Positions 47,847 through 59,190 of a stretch of 64,000 nt of DNA are shown one piece after another. Position numbers and translations under genes: made by a program. The DNA is from an uncultured Bacteroidota bacterium. Lineage in GTDB: Bacteria > Bacteroidota > Bacteroidia > Chitinophagales > Chitinophagaceae. Each line of letters starts with the position of its first letter. Positions within the stretch are counted from its first letter, which is position 1. The notes beneath the pieces are model-generated. The model searched no databases. It saw only the letters and a list, made by a program, of their open reading frames with translations, and was not told the origin of the DNA. The DNA is taken from the NCBI GenBank assembly GCA_903835005.1, contig CAILLK010000085.1, forward strand, positions 62,001 through 126,000, in the 5' to 3' direction.

Positions 47847-48641
47847 ATGCTTCTTAGAAATCTGAAATTTTTATCAGTTGCGCTCATAATTACGTGCGCT
47901 TCATGCCAATCTGCCACGGAGTCAAAATCGACTACCGAAGCAGCCAATTCCAACTTCCATAAAATTGTAGTAAAGGAGGTACTGCAGGCAAATGAATATA
48001 CCTACCTCCATTCAACCGAAAACAATAGTGATATATGGCTTGCCGTGCCCTCCATGCAGGCCAAAGCAGGAGATACCTACTATTATGAAGGCGGGATCGA
48101 AATGAAAAAATTCGAAAGTAAAGATCTCAAAAGAGTTTTTGAATCGGTTATCCTGCTCGAAAAATTAAATACCGAACCAAAAAGTTCAGCAGTGGTTGCA
48201 TCCGACAAACCTTATTCTGCCTCTGCCACAGGCCCTGCAGTTGCTGATAATAGTTCAACACCTGTTACAGACAGCGGAGCAGGCAGCGGAGGCACTTATA
48301 CCCGCAAAGCACCGGTAATAGAGAAAAAGGAAATAAAACTCAGCCCGGCAAAAGGTGGGGTTACGATTGCTGATCTATTCAAAAATAAAGACACCTACTC
48401 CGGGAAAACAGTTAAGATCCGGGGGCAGGTTACCAAGTACACACCGGCAGTAATGGGCAAAAACTGGATACACATACAGGATGGCACTGATGCTAATGGA
48501 AAGTTTGACCTGACTGTAACTACTGAGGCAGAAATGAAAATGGGCGATATGGTAACACTGGAAGGAAAAATAAGCCTCAATAAGGACCTGGGTTATGGCT
48601 ACTTCTTTGATGTGATGATGGAAGATGCGGTAATAAAATAA
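47847..48641 (+). CDS. exported lipoprotein with OB-fold/tRNA-anticodon-like (DUF4920-like) C-terminal domain
   Basis: lipobox-like ITCASCQS; C-terminal VKIRGQVTKYTPAVMGKNWIHIQDGTDANGKFDLTVTTEAEMKMGDMVTLEGKI. Confidence 0.7.
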   Translation: MLLRNLKFLSVALIITCASCQSATESKSTTEAANSNFHKIVVKEVLQANEYTYLHSTENNSDIWLAVPSMQAKAGDTYYYEGGIEMKKFESKDLKRVFESVILLEKLNTEPKSSAVVASDKPYSASATGPAVADNSSTPVTDSGAGSGGTYTRKAPVIEKKEIKLSPAKGGVTIADLFKNKDTYSGKTVKIRGQVTKYTPAVMGKNWIHIQDGTDANGKFDLTVTTEAEMKMGDMVTLEGKISLNKDLGYGYFFDVMMEDAVIK

Positions 48642-48663
48642 GCTGACTGTTTATTGGTGATGG

Positions 48664-48694
48664 AACATCGCATTGGTTTTCCCGGTGCGATGTT
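48664..48694. terminator. hairpin between convergent genes
   Basis: AACATCGCA / TGCGATGTT. Confidence 0.65.
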
Positions 48695-48716
48695 TATTTT
48701 TCCTGTAGTAACCAGG

Positions 48717-49424
48717 CTAATGCTGCCTGCGGTGATACTTCTTCATCAATCCAGCCTGCAGGGTATAATAATTTGGCTTCAAAGGCACGCCATTGGTTCC
48801 CTTTTCATCCGACAAAACATTCACAGCGCCAACAGATTCATTGAAGGTCAGGTGCCAGTTATTGTTAAGGTTTATATGCTGAACCAGGCCAACATTAAAT
48901 CTGAAAATGAGCCGGTAAATATCCTGGGTAGTATTACCGGTAACATCACTCTGAGTTACTGAATTAAGCGTTTGGTATACACGCAAGGATTGATGGCCAT
49001 TTAATAAAACACCCATAGCCGGCATCGCATAAATATGTAAGACCTGCCGGCGGCCCAAGCCAATATCAAATACTGGCGCAAGGAACAGATAACTGGCCTT
49101 GAAATTTATGTGTGTACCATAAGTAGAATCAAAACCACCACCAAATAAGCCGATATTGTTCACATAAGAGATTCGGTCGTAACTGAACGAATAACTTTCA
49201 TAATAAGCCTTGCCACCAATATACAGATGTTTGTTCATTTTGGTTAAATAACTTACTCCGAATGTTGAACAGGCATTTGAAGACTGTGATTCCAATGGCC
49301 CGTTGACCAGAAAGGGTTTATAGGACCAGGTTTTGTCCATACCCAGTTCTATACTTATCCTGTCCTGGCAATAGCCGGCATTGGAAAAGAAAATGATGAA
49401 TAATGTAAACATTGCTGTTTTCAT
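48717..49424 (-). CDS. hypothetical outer-membrane-like protein
   Basis: 235 aa, signal peptide and beta-strand-like alternation. Confidence 0.55.
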   Translation of the reverse strand: MKTAMFTLFIIFFSNAGYCQDRISIELGMDKTWSYKPFLVNGPLESQSSNACSTFGVSYLTKMNKHLYIGGKAYYESYSFSYDRISYVNNIGLFGGGFDSTYGTHINFKASYLFLAPVFDIGLGRRQVLHIYAMPAMGVLLNGHQSLRVYQTLNSVTQSDVTGNTTQDIYRLIFRFNVGLVQHINLNNNWHLTFNESVGAVNVLSDEKGTNGVPLKPNYYTLQAGLMKKYHRRQH

Positions 49425-49563
49425 GTACTAAAGATAAATAAAAAATAAATCAAACTTCATTATCGTTACTAATCCAGAAATTCAATAAAAGAAAGAAGGT
49501 TGCATCCCAATAAGACCGCAACCTTCCGTTTTTCACTCAACCAAAAAATAAAACTTAATTCAT

Positions 49564-50937
<1,374 letters not shown>

Positions 50938-50986
50938 ATGCTGTAAAATAATCCGGCAAATGTGATGATTTCAGCGGTTGGCAAGT

Positions 50987-51000
50987 ATGATTATAATCAT
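50987..51000. promoter_or_regulatory. perfect palindrome ATGATTATAATCAT (FNR-like)
   Basis: 14-bp perfect palindrome upstream of tnaA-like gene. Confidence 0.55.
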
Positions 51001-51018
51001 TTTTCGAAACTGCATGTA

Positions 51019-51032
51019 ATGATTCGCATCAT
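51019..51032. promoter_or_regulatory. FNR-like palindrome ATGATTCGCATCAT
   Basis: TGAT-N4-ATCA core, second site in the same divergent region. Confidence 0.5.
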
Positions 51033-51092
51033 GGTTATCACTTCCCTCCTTTATCATCTTTGCCGCAATTTCAAAAAACCTGCATACTATTT

Positions 51093-51533
51093 ATGGTTAC
51101 GGCATCCAATAGAATGACAATTAGCAAAGAAATCCTGGCGTTTATTGTTAATAATAAATTCGGTTCGGTATGCTGCACCTCCGGCAATAAGCCGCATTGC
51201 TTCAGTTGTTTTTATGCAGTGCTGGAAGAGGAAGGATGCCTTGTTTTCAAATCGTCGGAAAACTCTACCCATATGCAGATGATTGCAGAAAACAACCTGG
51301 TGGCCGGCACAATCATATCTTCAGAAATAAGCATGAGCAAAATAGAGGGTATACAGTTTGAGGGGATTATAGAAAATAAGGATTCTTTGGGCATCAGAGC
51401 GGCCAAAGCTTACTATCTGCGCTACCCGTTCGCTGTAGCCGTTCCCGGAAGGTTGTGGGTATTGGAGCTGAATACTATAAAATACACCAATACCACCAAT
51501 GGCATCAAGCATAAAAAGACCTGGGAACGGTAA
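51093..51533 (+). CDS. pyridoxamine 5'-phosphate oxidase-like (FMN-binding split barrel) protein
   Basis: ISKEILAFIVNNKFGSVCCTSGNKPHCFSCFYAVLEEEGCLVFKSSENSTHMQMIAENNLVAGTI; start re-assigned to the internal Met. Confidence 0.72.
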   Translation: MVTASNRMTISKEILAFIVNNKFGSVCCTSGNKPHCFSCFYAVLEEEGCLVFKSSENSTHMQMIAENNLVAGTIISSEISMSKIEGIQFEGIIENKDSLGIRAAKAYYLRYPFAVAVPGRLWVLELNTIKYTNTTNGIKHKKTWER

Positions 51534-51804
51534 GCAAATAAGGCCGCACGCTAAGGCGCTAAAAAAAAATCCAATATCCACTTTAATTATCGAGGACCGC
51601 TCTGGCTTTGCAGACTTAAATTAATCACTGGCAGCTATTAATAATTGCACTTCCATTCCGGATAGACCGGAAAATTGCGTCCGTAAAACAGGCCTTTGTA
51701 TACCGCGCTGTTGCGGCTTTGCTTGAGACTCTTTTTCCTGATTAAAATCATCTTTTCAAATAAGACAACCCGGTATTTTTGCAGGTTTTTCAATACCAAC
51801 GATT

Positions 51805-53037
51805 ATGGAAATAATGGCCCCTGTGGGTTCGTGGGAAAGTCTGCAGGCTGCAATTCAGGCCGGCGCAGGATCGGTATATTTCGGTGTAGCGCAGTTGAAC
51901 ATGAGGGTTAAGTCTGCCGCATCATTGACTATCGATGATATTCCGCTGGTTGTGGATCAGTGCAGGCCGCATGGCATACGAACCTACCTTACCCTCAATA
52001 CCACCATGTATGACCACGACCGGCAGCTGGCCGGCCATATCATAGCAAAGTGTAAAGAAGCAGGCGTAGATGCCATTATAGCTGCCGACTTTGCGGTAAT
52101 CAATGAATGCAAAAAGCAGGGCATGGGCCTGCATATAAGTACCCAGGCCAATGTGACCAATATAGATACTGTTGAGTTTTACTCTGCCTTCGCTGACCTC
52201 ATAGTACTCAGCCGCGAGTTGACCCTTACCCAGGTTAAAAGCATAACCCGGGAAATTAAGAATCGCAACATACGTGGCCCTAAAGGCAACCTGATGCGCA
52301 TAGAAGTATTTGCCCATGGCGCACTATGTATGGCGGTATCGGGCAAGTGCTACCTGAGCCTCGACAGCAACAACTCATCGGCCAACCGGGGCGCATGTGT
52401 GCAAAACTGCCGCCATAAATACCTTGTTACCGACCTGGACAATGGCAAGGAACTGGAGATAGACAATGAATATATTATGAGCGCCAAAGACCTCTGCACC
52501 ATTGACTTCCTCGATAAGATTGCAGATTCAGGCGTAGCAGTGCTGAAAATAGAAGGCCGTGGCCGAAGCGCTGATTATGTTTATACCACTGTGCTATGCT
52601 ATAAAGAAGCAGTGCAGGCACTGGCAGACGGCACTTATAATCAGCAAAAGACAGCAGACTGGAAAACCCGCCTCAGCACAGTCTTCAACCGCGGCTTCTG
52701 GGACGGCTACTACATGGGCCGCCAGCTGGGCGAATGGAGCGATACCGATGGCAGCCAGGCTACCCGCCGCAAAATATACCTGGGCAAGGCTGTAAAATAT
52801 TACCCCCGCATAGGCGTAGCCGAATTCCTGCTGGAAGCCGCAGGGGTAGCTGTAGATGATGAACTGTTGCTGATGGGACCGGTTACCGGCATAGTAAACC
52901 AGAAAGCCACTACCATACACCTCGGCAATGGGCCCGTAGAGCAGGCCGAACGAGGCTGCAGTATATCCATTTCCTTCCCCGATAAAATACGCCCCGGCGA
53001 TAAACTCTATAAACTGCTACCAACCGAATATGCCTAA
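51805..53037 (+). CDS. peptidase U32 family protein
   Basis: EIMAPVGSWESLQAAIQAGAGSVYFGV, VFAHGALCMAVSGKCYLS, NRGACVQNCRHKY, LKIEGRGRSADYV. Confidence 0.93.
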   Translation: MEIMAPVGSWESLQAAIQAGAGSVYFGVAQLNMRVKSAASLTIDDIPLVVDQCRPHGIRTYLTLNTTMYDHDRQLAGHIIAKCKEAGVDAIIAADFAVINECKKQGMGLHISTQANVTNIDTVEFYSAFADLIVLSRELTLTQVKSITREIKNRNIRGPKGNLMRIEVFAHGALCMAVSGKCYLSLDSNNSSANRGACVQNCRHKYLVTDLDNGKELEIDNEYIMSAKDLCTIDFLDKIADSGVAVLKIEGRGRSADYVYTTVLCYKEAVQALADGTYNQQKTADWKTRLSTVFNRGFWDGYYMGRQLGEWSDTDGSQATRRKIYLGKAVKYYPRIGVAEFLLEAAGVAVDDELLLMGPVTGIVNQKATTIHLGNGPVEQAERGCSISISFPDKIRPGDKLYKLLPTEYA

Positions 53038-53254
53038 AATCCTGCATCACCGCGGCAAGTGCATAGGCTGCAACATATGCTACGAAATATGGCCCATCCG
53101 CTGGCGCCTCAGCCGCGCCGATGGCAAGTGCACCCTCGTAGATGGCATTGAAAAAAAAGGCGTGTGGCAGGTAGTCATCTCCGCCGATGAACTGGCCATA
53201 AACCAGAAAGCCGCAGAGGCCTGCCCGGTGAAGATTATCAGGGTGATGGGGTGA
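53030..53254 (+). CDS. ferredoxin-like protein
   Basis: CIGCNICYEIWP...AAEACPVKIIRVMG; overlaps the U32 gene end. Confidence 0.8.
   Translation: MPKILHHRGKCIGCNICYEIWPIRWRLSRADGKCTLVDGIEKKGVWQVVISADELAINQKAAEACPVKIIRVMG
53172..53252 (+). repeat. 81-bp direct repeat, copy A (ferredoxin 3' end)
   Basis: 79/81 identical to 54073-54153. Confidence 0.95.
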
Positions 53255-53354
53255 TATTGTTTAATTTGTATAAAACATTCCTTTCCTGCTTATATATTGA
53301 TTTGAATAGAAAAGATTTTCAGTATTTTTACATTCAGAATCTGAACGGTAGTTT

Positions 53355-53750
53355 ATGATGACTAAGCCGGAACATATAAATTACTGGAAAAATTCAGCAG
53401 CAAAAAACTGGAAAGCAGTTCCTGCTTTGTTTAATGCAAAGTGTTATGTGGAGGCATTGTTTTGGGCGCACCTGGTTCTGGAAAAATTATTGAAAGCACA
53501 TTGGGTGAAGGATAATACAGGTAACACACCTCCCAAAATACATCACTTGATAAAACTAGCTGCACAGACAACTATTATTTTTACAAATGATGAGTTATTG
53601 TTCCTGGCTAAAATGAACGATTTACAACTTGAAGGAAGATATCCTGATTATATTAAGAATATATACAAAATTTACAGGTTAAAGGAAACAACTTTAATAT
53701 TGAAAGAAGTTGATAAAATAAGGAAATGTTTACTCAAAAAGCTGCAATAG
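53355..53750 (+). CDS. HEPN-domain protein (putative toxin)
   Basis: NAKCYVEALFWAHLVLEKLLKAHWVKDNTGNTPPKIHHLIKLA. Confidence 0.88.
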   Translation: MMTKPEHINYWKNSAAKNWKAVPALFNAKCYVEALFWAHLVLEKLLKAHWVKDNTGNTPPKIHHLIKLAAQTTIIFTNDELLFLAKMNDLQLEGRYPDYIKNIYKIYRLKETTLILKEVDKIRKCLLKKLQ

Positions 53751-54046
53751 ATATTGTAAAGAAATTTGCAGAGCAAATAAGTGATTCAGGTATTCACCTG
53801 AAAGGGGTAATACTTTACGGTTCTTATTCCCGGAACGAACAGCATAAATGGAGCGATATAGATGTAGCCTTGGTTGCTGATGAATTTAAAGGAGCCGGAT
53901 TTTATGATATAGACCTTTATGGTAAAACACTGATAAAAAAACAGTTTCAGGATATATCACCACGCACTTACCGGACCAGTGATTTTAATCCCGAGAAAGA
54001 TCCTTTTGTGGAAGAAATATTAAAGACAGGAATTGTGATTGTTTAG
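53726..54046 (+). CDS. MNT-type minimal nucleotidyltransferase (putative antitoxin)
   Basis: GVILYGSYSRNEQHKWSDIDVALVADEF; overlaps HEPN 3' end by 25 bp. Confidence 0.92.
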   Translation: MFTQKAAIDIVKKFAEQISDSGIHLKGVILYGSYSRNEQHKWSDIDVALVADEFKGAGFYDIDLYGKTLIKKQFQDISPRTYRTSDFNPEKDPFVEEILKTGIVIV

Positions 54047-54072
54047 GCTTGCCTATGAGATCAAGCCTTGAT

Positions 54073-54153
54073 TAGTTATCTCCGCCGATGAACTGGCCAT
54101 AAACCAGAAAGCCGCAGAGGCCTGCCCGGTAAAGATTATCAGGGTGATGGGGT
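54073..54153 (+). repeat. 81-bp direct repeat, copy B (ferredoxin 3' end remnant)
   Basis: 79/81 identical to 53172-53252. Confidence 0.95.
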
Positions 54154-54157
54154 AAGG

Positions 54158-54337
54158 ATTGTTCACGACTCCAACAATATTTTCACCCAAATCACAATCT
54201 CCAACTTCCTCGGCCAGACCCTCCTTACCCGCAATAATTACTCAGAGCAGGTGGATGTAAATGTAGCTGATCTGCCACAGGGAGTGTACCTGTTAAAAAT
54301 AAACGGGAGCGAGGTAAGGAAGTTTGTAAAAGAATAG
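54158..54337 (+). pseudogene. orphan T9SS C-terminal sorting-domain fragment
   Basis: encodes VHDSNNIFTQITISNFLGQTLLTRNNYSEQVDVNVADLPQGVYLLKINGSEVRKFVKE*, closely matching the C-terminus of the 54375-56405 product. Confidence 0.88.
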
Positions 54338-54431
54338 TATAAGCATTATCAAAAAATATTTACATGGAAATACTTTGAATAAATATTTTTGGCATAATTA
54401 TTGCTGTTTCTTTTTAACAAAACCTTTGTTT

Positions 54432-56405
54432 ATGACACATCCTGTATTTGTCAGACTCCTTGCCTTCACTTGTTTGTTCCTGGCCTTTACTGCACCCTCA
54501 GGGGCGCAAATCATTACTACTGTTGGTGGCACTGGCACTGTAGGCTATACCGGCGATGGCGGCCCGGCCATGGCGGCAGAAATGTCGCCGGCTGCTGTGG
54601 CAATGGATACCGCCGGTAATCTCTATTTCTCCGATCAGGCCCATAGCTGCGTAAGGAAGATAAATACAGCAGGCATTATTTCTACCGTTGCCGGCAACGG
54701 ATCTATTGGTTACAGCGGCGATGGCGGACCAGCTACTGCAGCTGAGTTCAATGGCCTGATAGGCATAGCCGTTGACCTCGCAGGCAATATTTACATTGCC
54801 GATGGCTTCAATAACCGGGTACGTAAAGTAAATACAGCCGGCATTATAACAACAGTTGCAGGTTGCGGACTTGCAGGCTATTATGGCGATACAGGCCCTG
54901 CATTATCTGCAGGCATCAATTTCCCCAGCGACGTAGCTGTTGATGCTTCAGGCAACCTGTATATATGCGACTTCGGTAATTTTTGTATCCGCATGGTCAA
55001 TACATCAGGAATCATCACTACTGTTGCAGGGAATGGCATGATGGGCTATTCGGGCGATGGCGGCCCGGCCACTGCTGCTGAGTTGACGCCAAATAATGTC
55101 AATATAGATGCTGCCGGGAATATCTACATAGGTGATGGCGGCAATAATTGCAGCAGGATGGTAAATACATCCGGTATCATCACCACCATTGCAGGTGGCA
55201 GTACCGCAGGATTCAGCGGCGATGGCGGGCCTGCTACTGCAGCAGAGCTTAATAGCCCTGGCACGATAATAAAAGATGCGTCAGGTAATTTGTATATTCC
55301 TGATGCCGGCAATAACCGAATCAGGAAAATAAACACCACCGGAATAATTACCACATTTGCGGGTGATGGCATAAGCGGGTTCTCCGGAGATGGCGGACCG
55401 GCAACAGCAGCAGCCATCGGCGGTTCGGGAGCAGCGGTAATAGATGCTGCAGGAGCTATCTATTTCCCGTCGGGCAACCGTATCCGTAAAATCAGCAGCG
55501 GAACGCCCAATATCATCTGGGGCAGCGCCATCTTTACAGGCCCGTCTATTACAGATTCTACCTGCAAAGTATGGCTCATAGAGTATGACTCTGCTACCAC
55601 CACACTCACTGCTATTGATTCCACCACTACCTGCATAGTAAGCAACGCCTCCTTCTATGAATTCAATGGCGAACCCAACCATAATTACCTCATAAAAGCG
55701 GCTCTGGTCAGTGGTCCAGATTCCGGCAGCGGCTATGTGCCCACCTATCATTCATCCAGCTTTTACTGGGATACCGCCACCTATGTAAACCATACCGGTG
55801 GTAATGACGGCAATGAAAATATAACCATGCAATATGGCACGGTTACCGGCGGCCCGGGATTTATTGCCGGGAATGTAATGTCGGGGGCCAACAAAGGAAC
55901 TACTACACTTGCTCCCGTGCCCAACATGCTTATTTTACTCCGCAATGCCGCCAATCACCTCGTAGCCTTTACCCATACCGATGCTAGTGGAAATTACTCT
56001 TTCAGCAACCTCGCCAATGGCAACTATAATGTATACCCTGAAGACCTCGGCTATACCACTACGCCTGCTGTGAACCTGGATGTAACCAGTACCTCAGAGT
56101 CGGTAACCAATGTAACTTTTGTGCAGCACACCATCTCAAAAACTATTACCCCTGGCTCCAATGGCGTAACCAATATACTGCTGAATAAAACACTTTCCAT
56201 CTACCCCAACCCTGCTTCATCATCAATCATTATAAACTCAGCAGAACCGATTACAGGGATTGCAATCTCCAACCTCCTCGGCCAAACCCTGATTAACCAA
56301 AACAACAACTCAAAACAGGTACAGGTAGATGTAACTGATTTACCGGCAGGTGTGTATCTGGTAAAAATAAATGGCACAGATGTAAGGAAGTTTATAAAGC
56401 AATAA
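54432..56405 (+). CDS. NHL-repeat protein with T9SS type A sorting domain
   Basis: repeats of ITTVAGNGxxGYSGDGGPATAAEL; C-terminus LSIYPNPASSSIIINSAEPITGIAISNLLGQTLINQ...LPAGVYLVKINGTDVRKFIKQ; start at signal-peptide Met (MTHPVFVRLLAFTCLFLAFTAPSGAQ). Confidence 0.9.
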   Translation: MTHPVFVRLLAFTCLFLAFTAPSGAQIITTVGGTGTVGYTGDGGPAMAAEMSPAAVAMDTAGNLYFSDQAHSCVRKINTAGIISTVAGNGSIGYSGDGGPATAAEFNGLIGIAVDLAGNIYIADGFNNRVRKVNTAGIITTVAGCGLAGYYGDTGPALSAGINFPSDVAVDASGNLYICDFGNFCIRMVNTSGIITTVAGNGMMGYSGDGGPATAAELTPNNVNIDAAGNIYIGDGGNNCSRMVNTSGIITTIAGGSTAGFSGDGGPATAAELNSPGTIIKDASGNLYIPDAGNNRIRKINTTGIITTFAGDGISGFSGDGGPATAAAIGGSGAAVIDAAGAIYFPSGNRIRKISSGTPNIIWGSAIFTGPSITDSTCKVWLIEYDSATTTLTAIDSTTTCIVSNASFYEFNGEPNHNYLIKAALVSGPDSGSGYVPTYHSSSFYWDTATYVNHTGGNDGNENITMQYGTVTGGPGFIAGNVMSGANKGTTTLAPVPNMLILLRNAANHLVAFTHTDASGNYSFSNLANGNYNVYPEDLGYTTTPAVNLDVTSTSESVTNVTFVQHTISKTITPGSNGVTNILLNKTLSIYPNPASSSIIINSAEPITGIAISNLLGQTLINQNNNSKQVQVDVTDLPAGVYLVKINGTDVRKFIKQ

Positions 56406-56447
56406 GTATATTTATGAAATACACTTATTACTCACTACTTTTCATTA

Positions 56448-57254
56448 TTACCTTAACGTTGTTGCAGTTACAGATGATGTAGTAACCGTTACACTTTGGA
56501 AAAATGAGGGAGAAGGATCCATATAGGTTTTAGTAGTGCCTATTATTTCATCATCATCTTCATCATAATTATATCCCTGGTATAAGATTGCTGTATCTTT
56601 ATTATTAGCAAATACATACATTATGATATATGATATGTTTATCGTTGGTTTGTCTGTAAAGATTTTATTTATCACCTGGGGGTTAATCTGATAAGCATTA
56701 TATGCCTGAGATTGATTGGTAACAAAATTACTGATCAGCGTATTAACATTTTTTGCACCTGCTGAGGTATAACTAAGCTGGGTAGGATTTGATATATTAC
56801 CCAATAATCCAACAATATCACAGGCTTGCGGACATAATCCGGTATTGTCTTGCTGAAACAGGATAGACTTATCAGCGATGGTGATACCGGTTGATTTAAC
56901 GGTTGCTGGTGTCATAAGGAAACTATTATTGCCGGCAGCATCCGCAGCATCTATTATCCAGCAATTTGTAGTCAAAAAAGTTTGTGTAATACTATTTTCT
57001 GTACTGATGCAATAAATGTTAAACGGAATCTGGTTCGGATTTATATCAAATTTGTTTATGCCCGACTTTATTTGGGAAACAGACGTAACTGTTTCAGAGG
57101 TAACAGCATTTCCACTAAAACTTCCGCTATCATTACCTCCCTTATGGTCATTATCTACATTACCTTTAGGGCTATTATCATTTTTACAACTTGTACCGAT
57201 AAGACTAATTCCGCAAATCAGCAGGCAAAAAACGAGTATTTTTTTCATACGCAA
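56448..57254 (-). CDS. hypothetical lipoprotein
   Basis: lipobox-like CGISLIGTSCKND at N-terminus. Confidence 0.65.
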   Translation of the reverse strand: MRMKKILVFCLLICGISLIGTSCKNDNSPKGNVDNDHKGGNDSGSFSGNAVTSETVTSVSQIKSGINKFDINPNQIPFNIYCISTENSITQTFLTTNCWIIDAADAAGNNSFLMTPATVKSTGITIADKSILFQQDNTGLCPQACDIVGLLGNISNPTQLSYTSAGAKNVNTLISNFVTNQSQAYNAYQINPQVINKIFTDKPTINISYIIMYVFANNKDTAILYQGYNYDEDDDEIIGTTKTYMDPSPSFFQSVTVTTSSVTATTLR

Positions 57255-57346
57255 ATTTTTTTTTTGACATTATCAGGTTAAGAATGTTGCAAATATAACT
57301 ATTCTGGATATTTTTGTGAAAATATTTTAAATAAAATTATTATCTG

Positions 57347-59164
57347 ATGGTTAAACTCTGCAATAATATTGTATTTGTTGTTTTATGTATTTTTATTGGT
57401 TCTCATTCTGCTTTTGCGAATGACCTGTCAAACAAAACAAATGAACTATGGACCAGGTTCAATAAGGAAACTACGATAGAAGCGCAGGTAGGCACCCTAT
57501 TTGAAATAACCGATTTTTATAGTCTCAGCCAGGATTATGATAGTCGGGACAGTACGCTTAGCCTGGCTGTTGAAATTGCTAAAACGGCAAATGATGAGTC
57601 GCTGGAAGCAAAAATTTACATCAAATATTTTGAGGCCGACGAATTTCCGTCAACTGTTTTATCGGAAAAATATTCAACCCGGCTGCTATACCTGGGAAAC
57701 AGTAAAAACAACAATGAGTGGCTATATTTCGCCTATACTGCTCTTGCAAAAAATTACCTGTACAATAAAGTCAGTCAGCAAGCGCTGCTCAATGCCAACA
57801 GGGCTTTTCAGTATGTGAATATGACAGGGAATAATGAATTAAAAGCCAGGTGCCTGCTGCTGCTCGGTGATTGTTCCGGACCTCTGAACCTGAAAATTGA
57901 GGCTTTCAGGGATTATTGTGAGGCGCTTAACATTGCCCGTAATGATGATGATTCCTCGCTTGAATTTACATGCTACCAGAGACTATATGACTTTTACAGG
58001 CTGATCAATAATTTTGAAAAGGCATTTTATTTCAAGCGCCTGCAACTGGCCTCCTCTCACATCCGTCAGCCTGAAGATTCAATAAGACTGATGCAGCTTA
58101 AGAATGATCTCGCAAATATTTATTACCTGACCAACAACCCTAAACAAGCCATTAAAATCACACATGAAGTAATCAGCTTTGCACTGCACCATAAGTTAAC
58201 CGTTCTTAAAGATGCAGCGTTTACCATATACAGAAGTTACCTGATTAATAACAACGCATTCAATGACCTCTACAATTTATATATCAATGAATACCCGGGA
58301 GAATTAAGCATAATGGCAAAGAACCAGCCTGTTTTATTTTACCGCATCAATGCCTATATTCAGGAAGCAAAAGGCAATATCGATTCCGCTGCTGCTTATT
58401 ATAAAATGGCAGAAGATGGCATGACCGCACGGGTAAAAGATAAAATAGTTTTATCCAACTTCTTCATGAGGTATGGACAGTTTTTTCTGAGGATAAACAA
58501 TCTGGAAAATGCAAAAAGCAAGTTTGAAGAGTCGCTGCAGTATGCCGCAGGGGCCGGTTATTACCCTTTTGCACTGCAATCAACCCATTACCTCGATTCG
58601 ATCAGCAATGACCGGAAAAATTATGAGGTGGCCTACAAATATGCCAAATTATACAAGCTCTATTCCGATAGCCAGGCTACTGCATTGAAAGATGACGAGC
58701 TGCTGCGGATGGAAATCAATAATGAAGATAACCAGCACAAAATAGATGAACAGAAAGAAGAATTGCATACAGAAAGGAAGCACAGTATTCAATATATAGG
58801 CATTACCATTTTCATTGCTACAACATTTGTTATTCTGGCAATGTTGGGGTCATTTAAAGTCCCGAAAATATGGATCAAGCTCATCGGTTTTTTCTCCTTT
58901 ATACTGTTGTTTGAGTTTATTATTATGATAACTGATGCCAAAGTAGAGGTACTGACCCACGAAGAACCCCTTAAAATACTAGCCTTTAAAATCCTGATCA
59001 TAATCATTCTCACTCCCATCCACCACTGGCTGGAGCACAAAGTCCTGGAGTACCTCTACGAACATAAACTTTTAGAAACTACGAAACTTAAATTAAAGCA
59101 TGTTTTTTTAAGAAAACCCCATCACAAAAATGAAGAGCCGGAGCCTGAAAATAAACCCGAATAA
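57347..59164 (+). CDS. TPR-like repeat membrane protein
   Basis: helical-repeat region after signal peptide, C-terminal TM segments. Confidence 0.65.
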   Translation: MVKLCNNIVFVVLCIFIGSHSAFANDLSNKTNELWTRFNKETTIEAQVGTLFEITDFYSLSQDYDSRDSTLSLAVEIAKTANDESLEAKIYIKYFEADEFPSTVLSEKYSTRLLYLGNSKNNNEWLYFAYTALAKNYLYNKVSQQALLNANRAFQYVNMTGNNELKARCLLLLGDCSGPLNLKIEAFRDYCEALNIARNDDDSSLEFTCYQRLYDFYRLINNFEKAFYFKRLQLASSHIRQPEDSIRLMQLKNDLANIYYLTNNPKQAIKITHEVISFALHHKLTVLKDAAFTIYRSYLINNNAFNDLYNLYINEYPGELSIMAKNQPVLFYRINAYIQEAKGNIDSAAAYYKMAEDGMTARVKDKIVLSNFFMRYGQFFLRINNLENAKSKFEESLQYAAGAGYYPFALQSTHYLDSISNDRKNYEVAYKYAKLYKLYSDSQATALKDDELLRMEINNEDNQHKIDEQKEELHTERKHSIQYIGITIFIATTFVILAMLGSFKVPKIWIKLIGFFSFILLFEFIIMITDAKVEVLTHEEPLKILAFKILIIIILTPIHHWLEHKVLEYLYEHKLLETTKLKLKHVFLRKPHHKNEEPEPENKPE

Positions 59165-59190
59165 TCACTTTAAGCTTTGATAGTTTCCGG

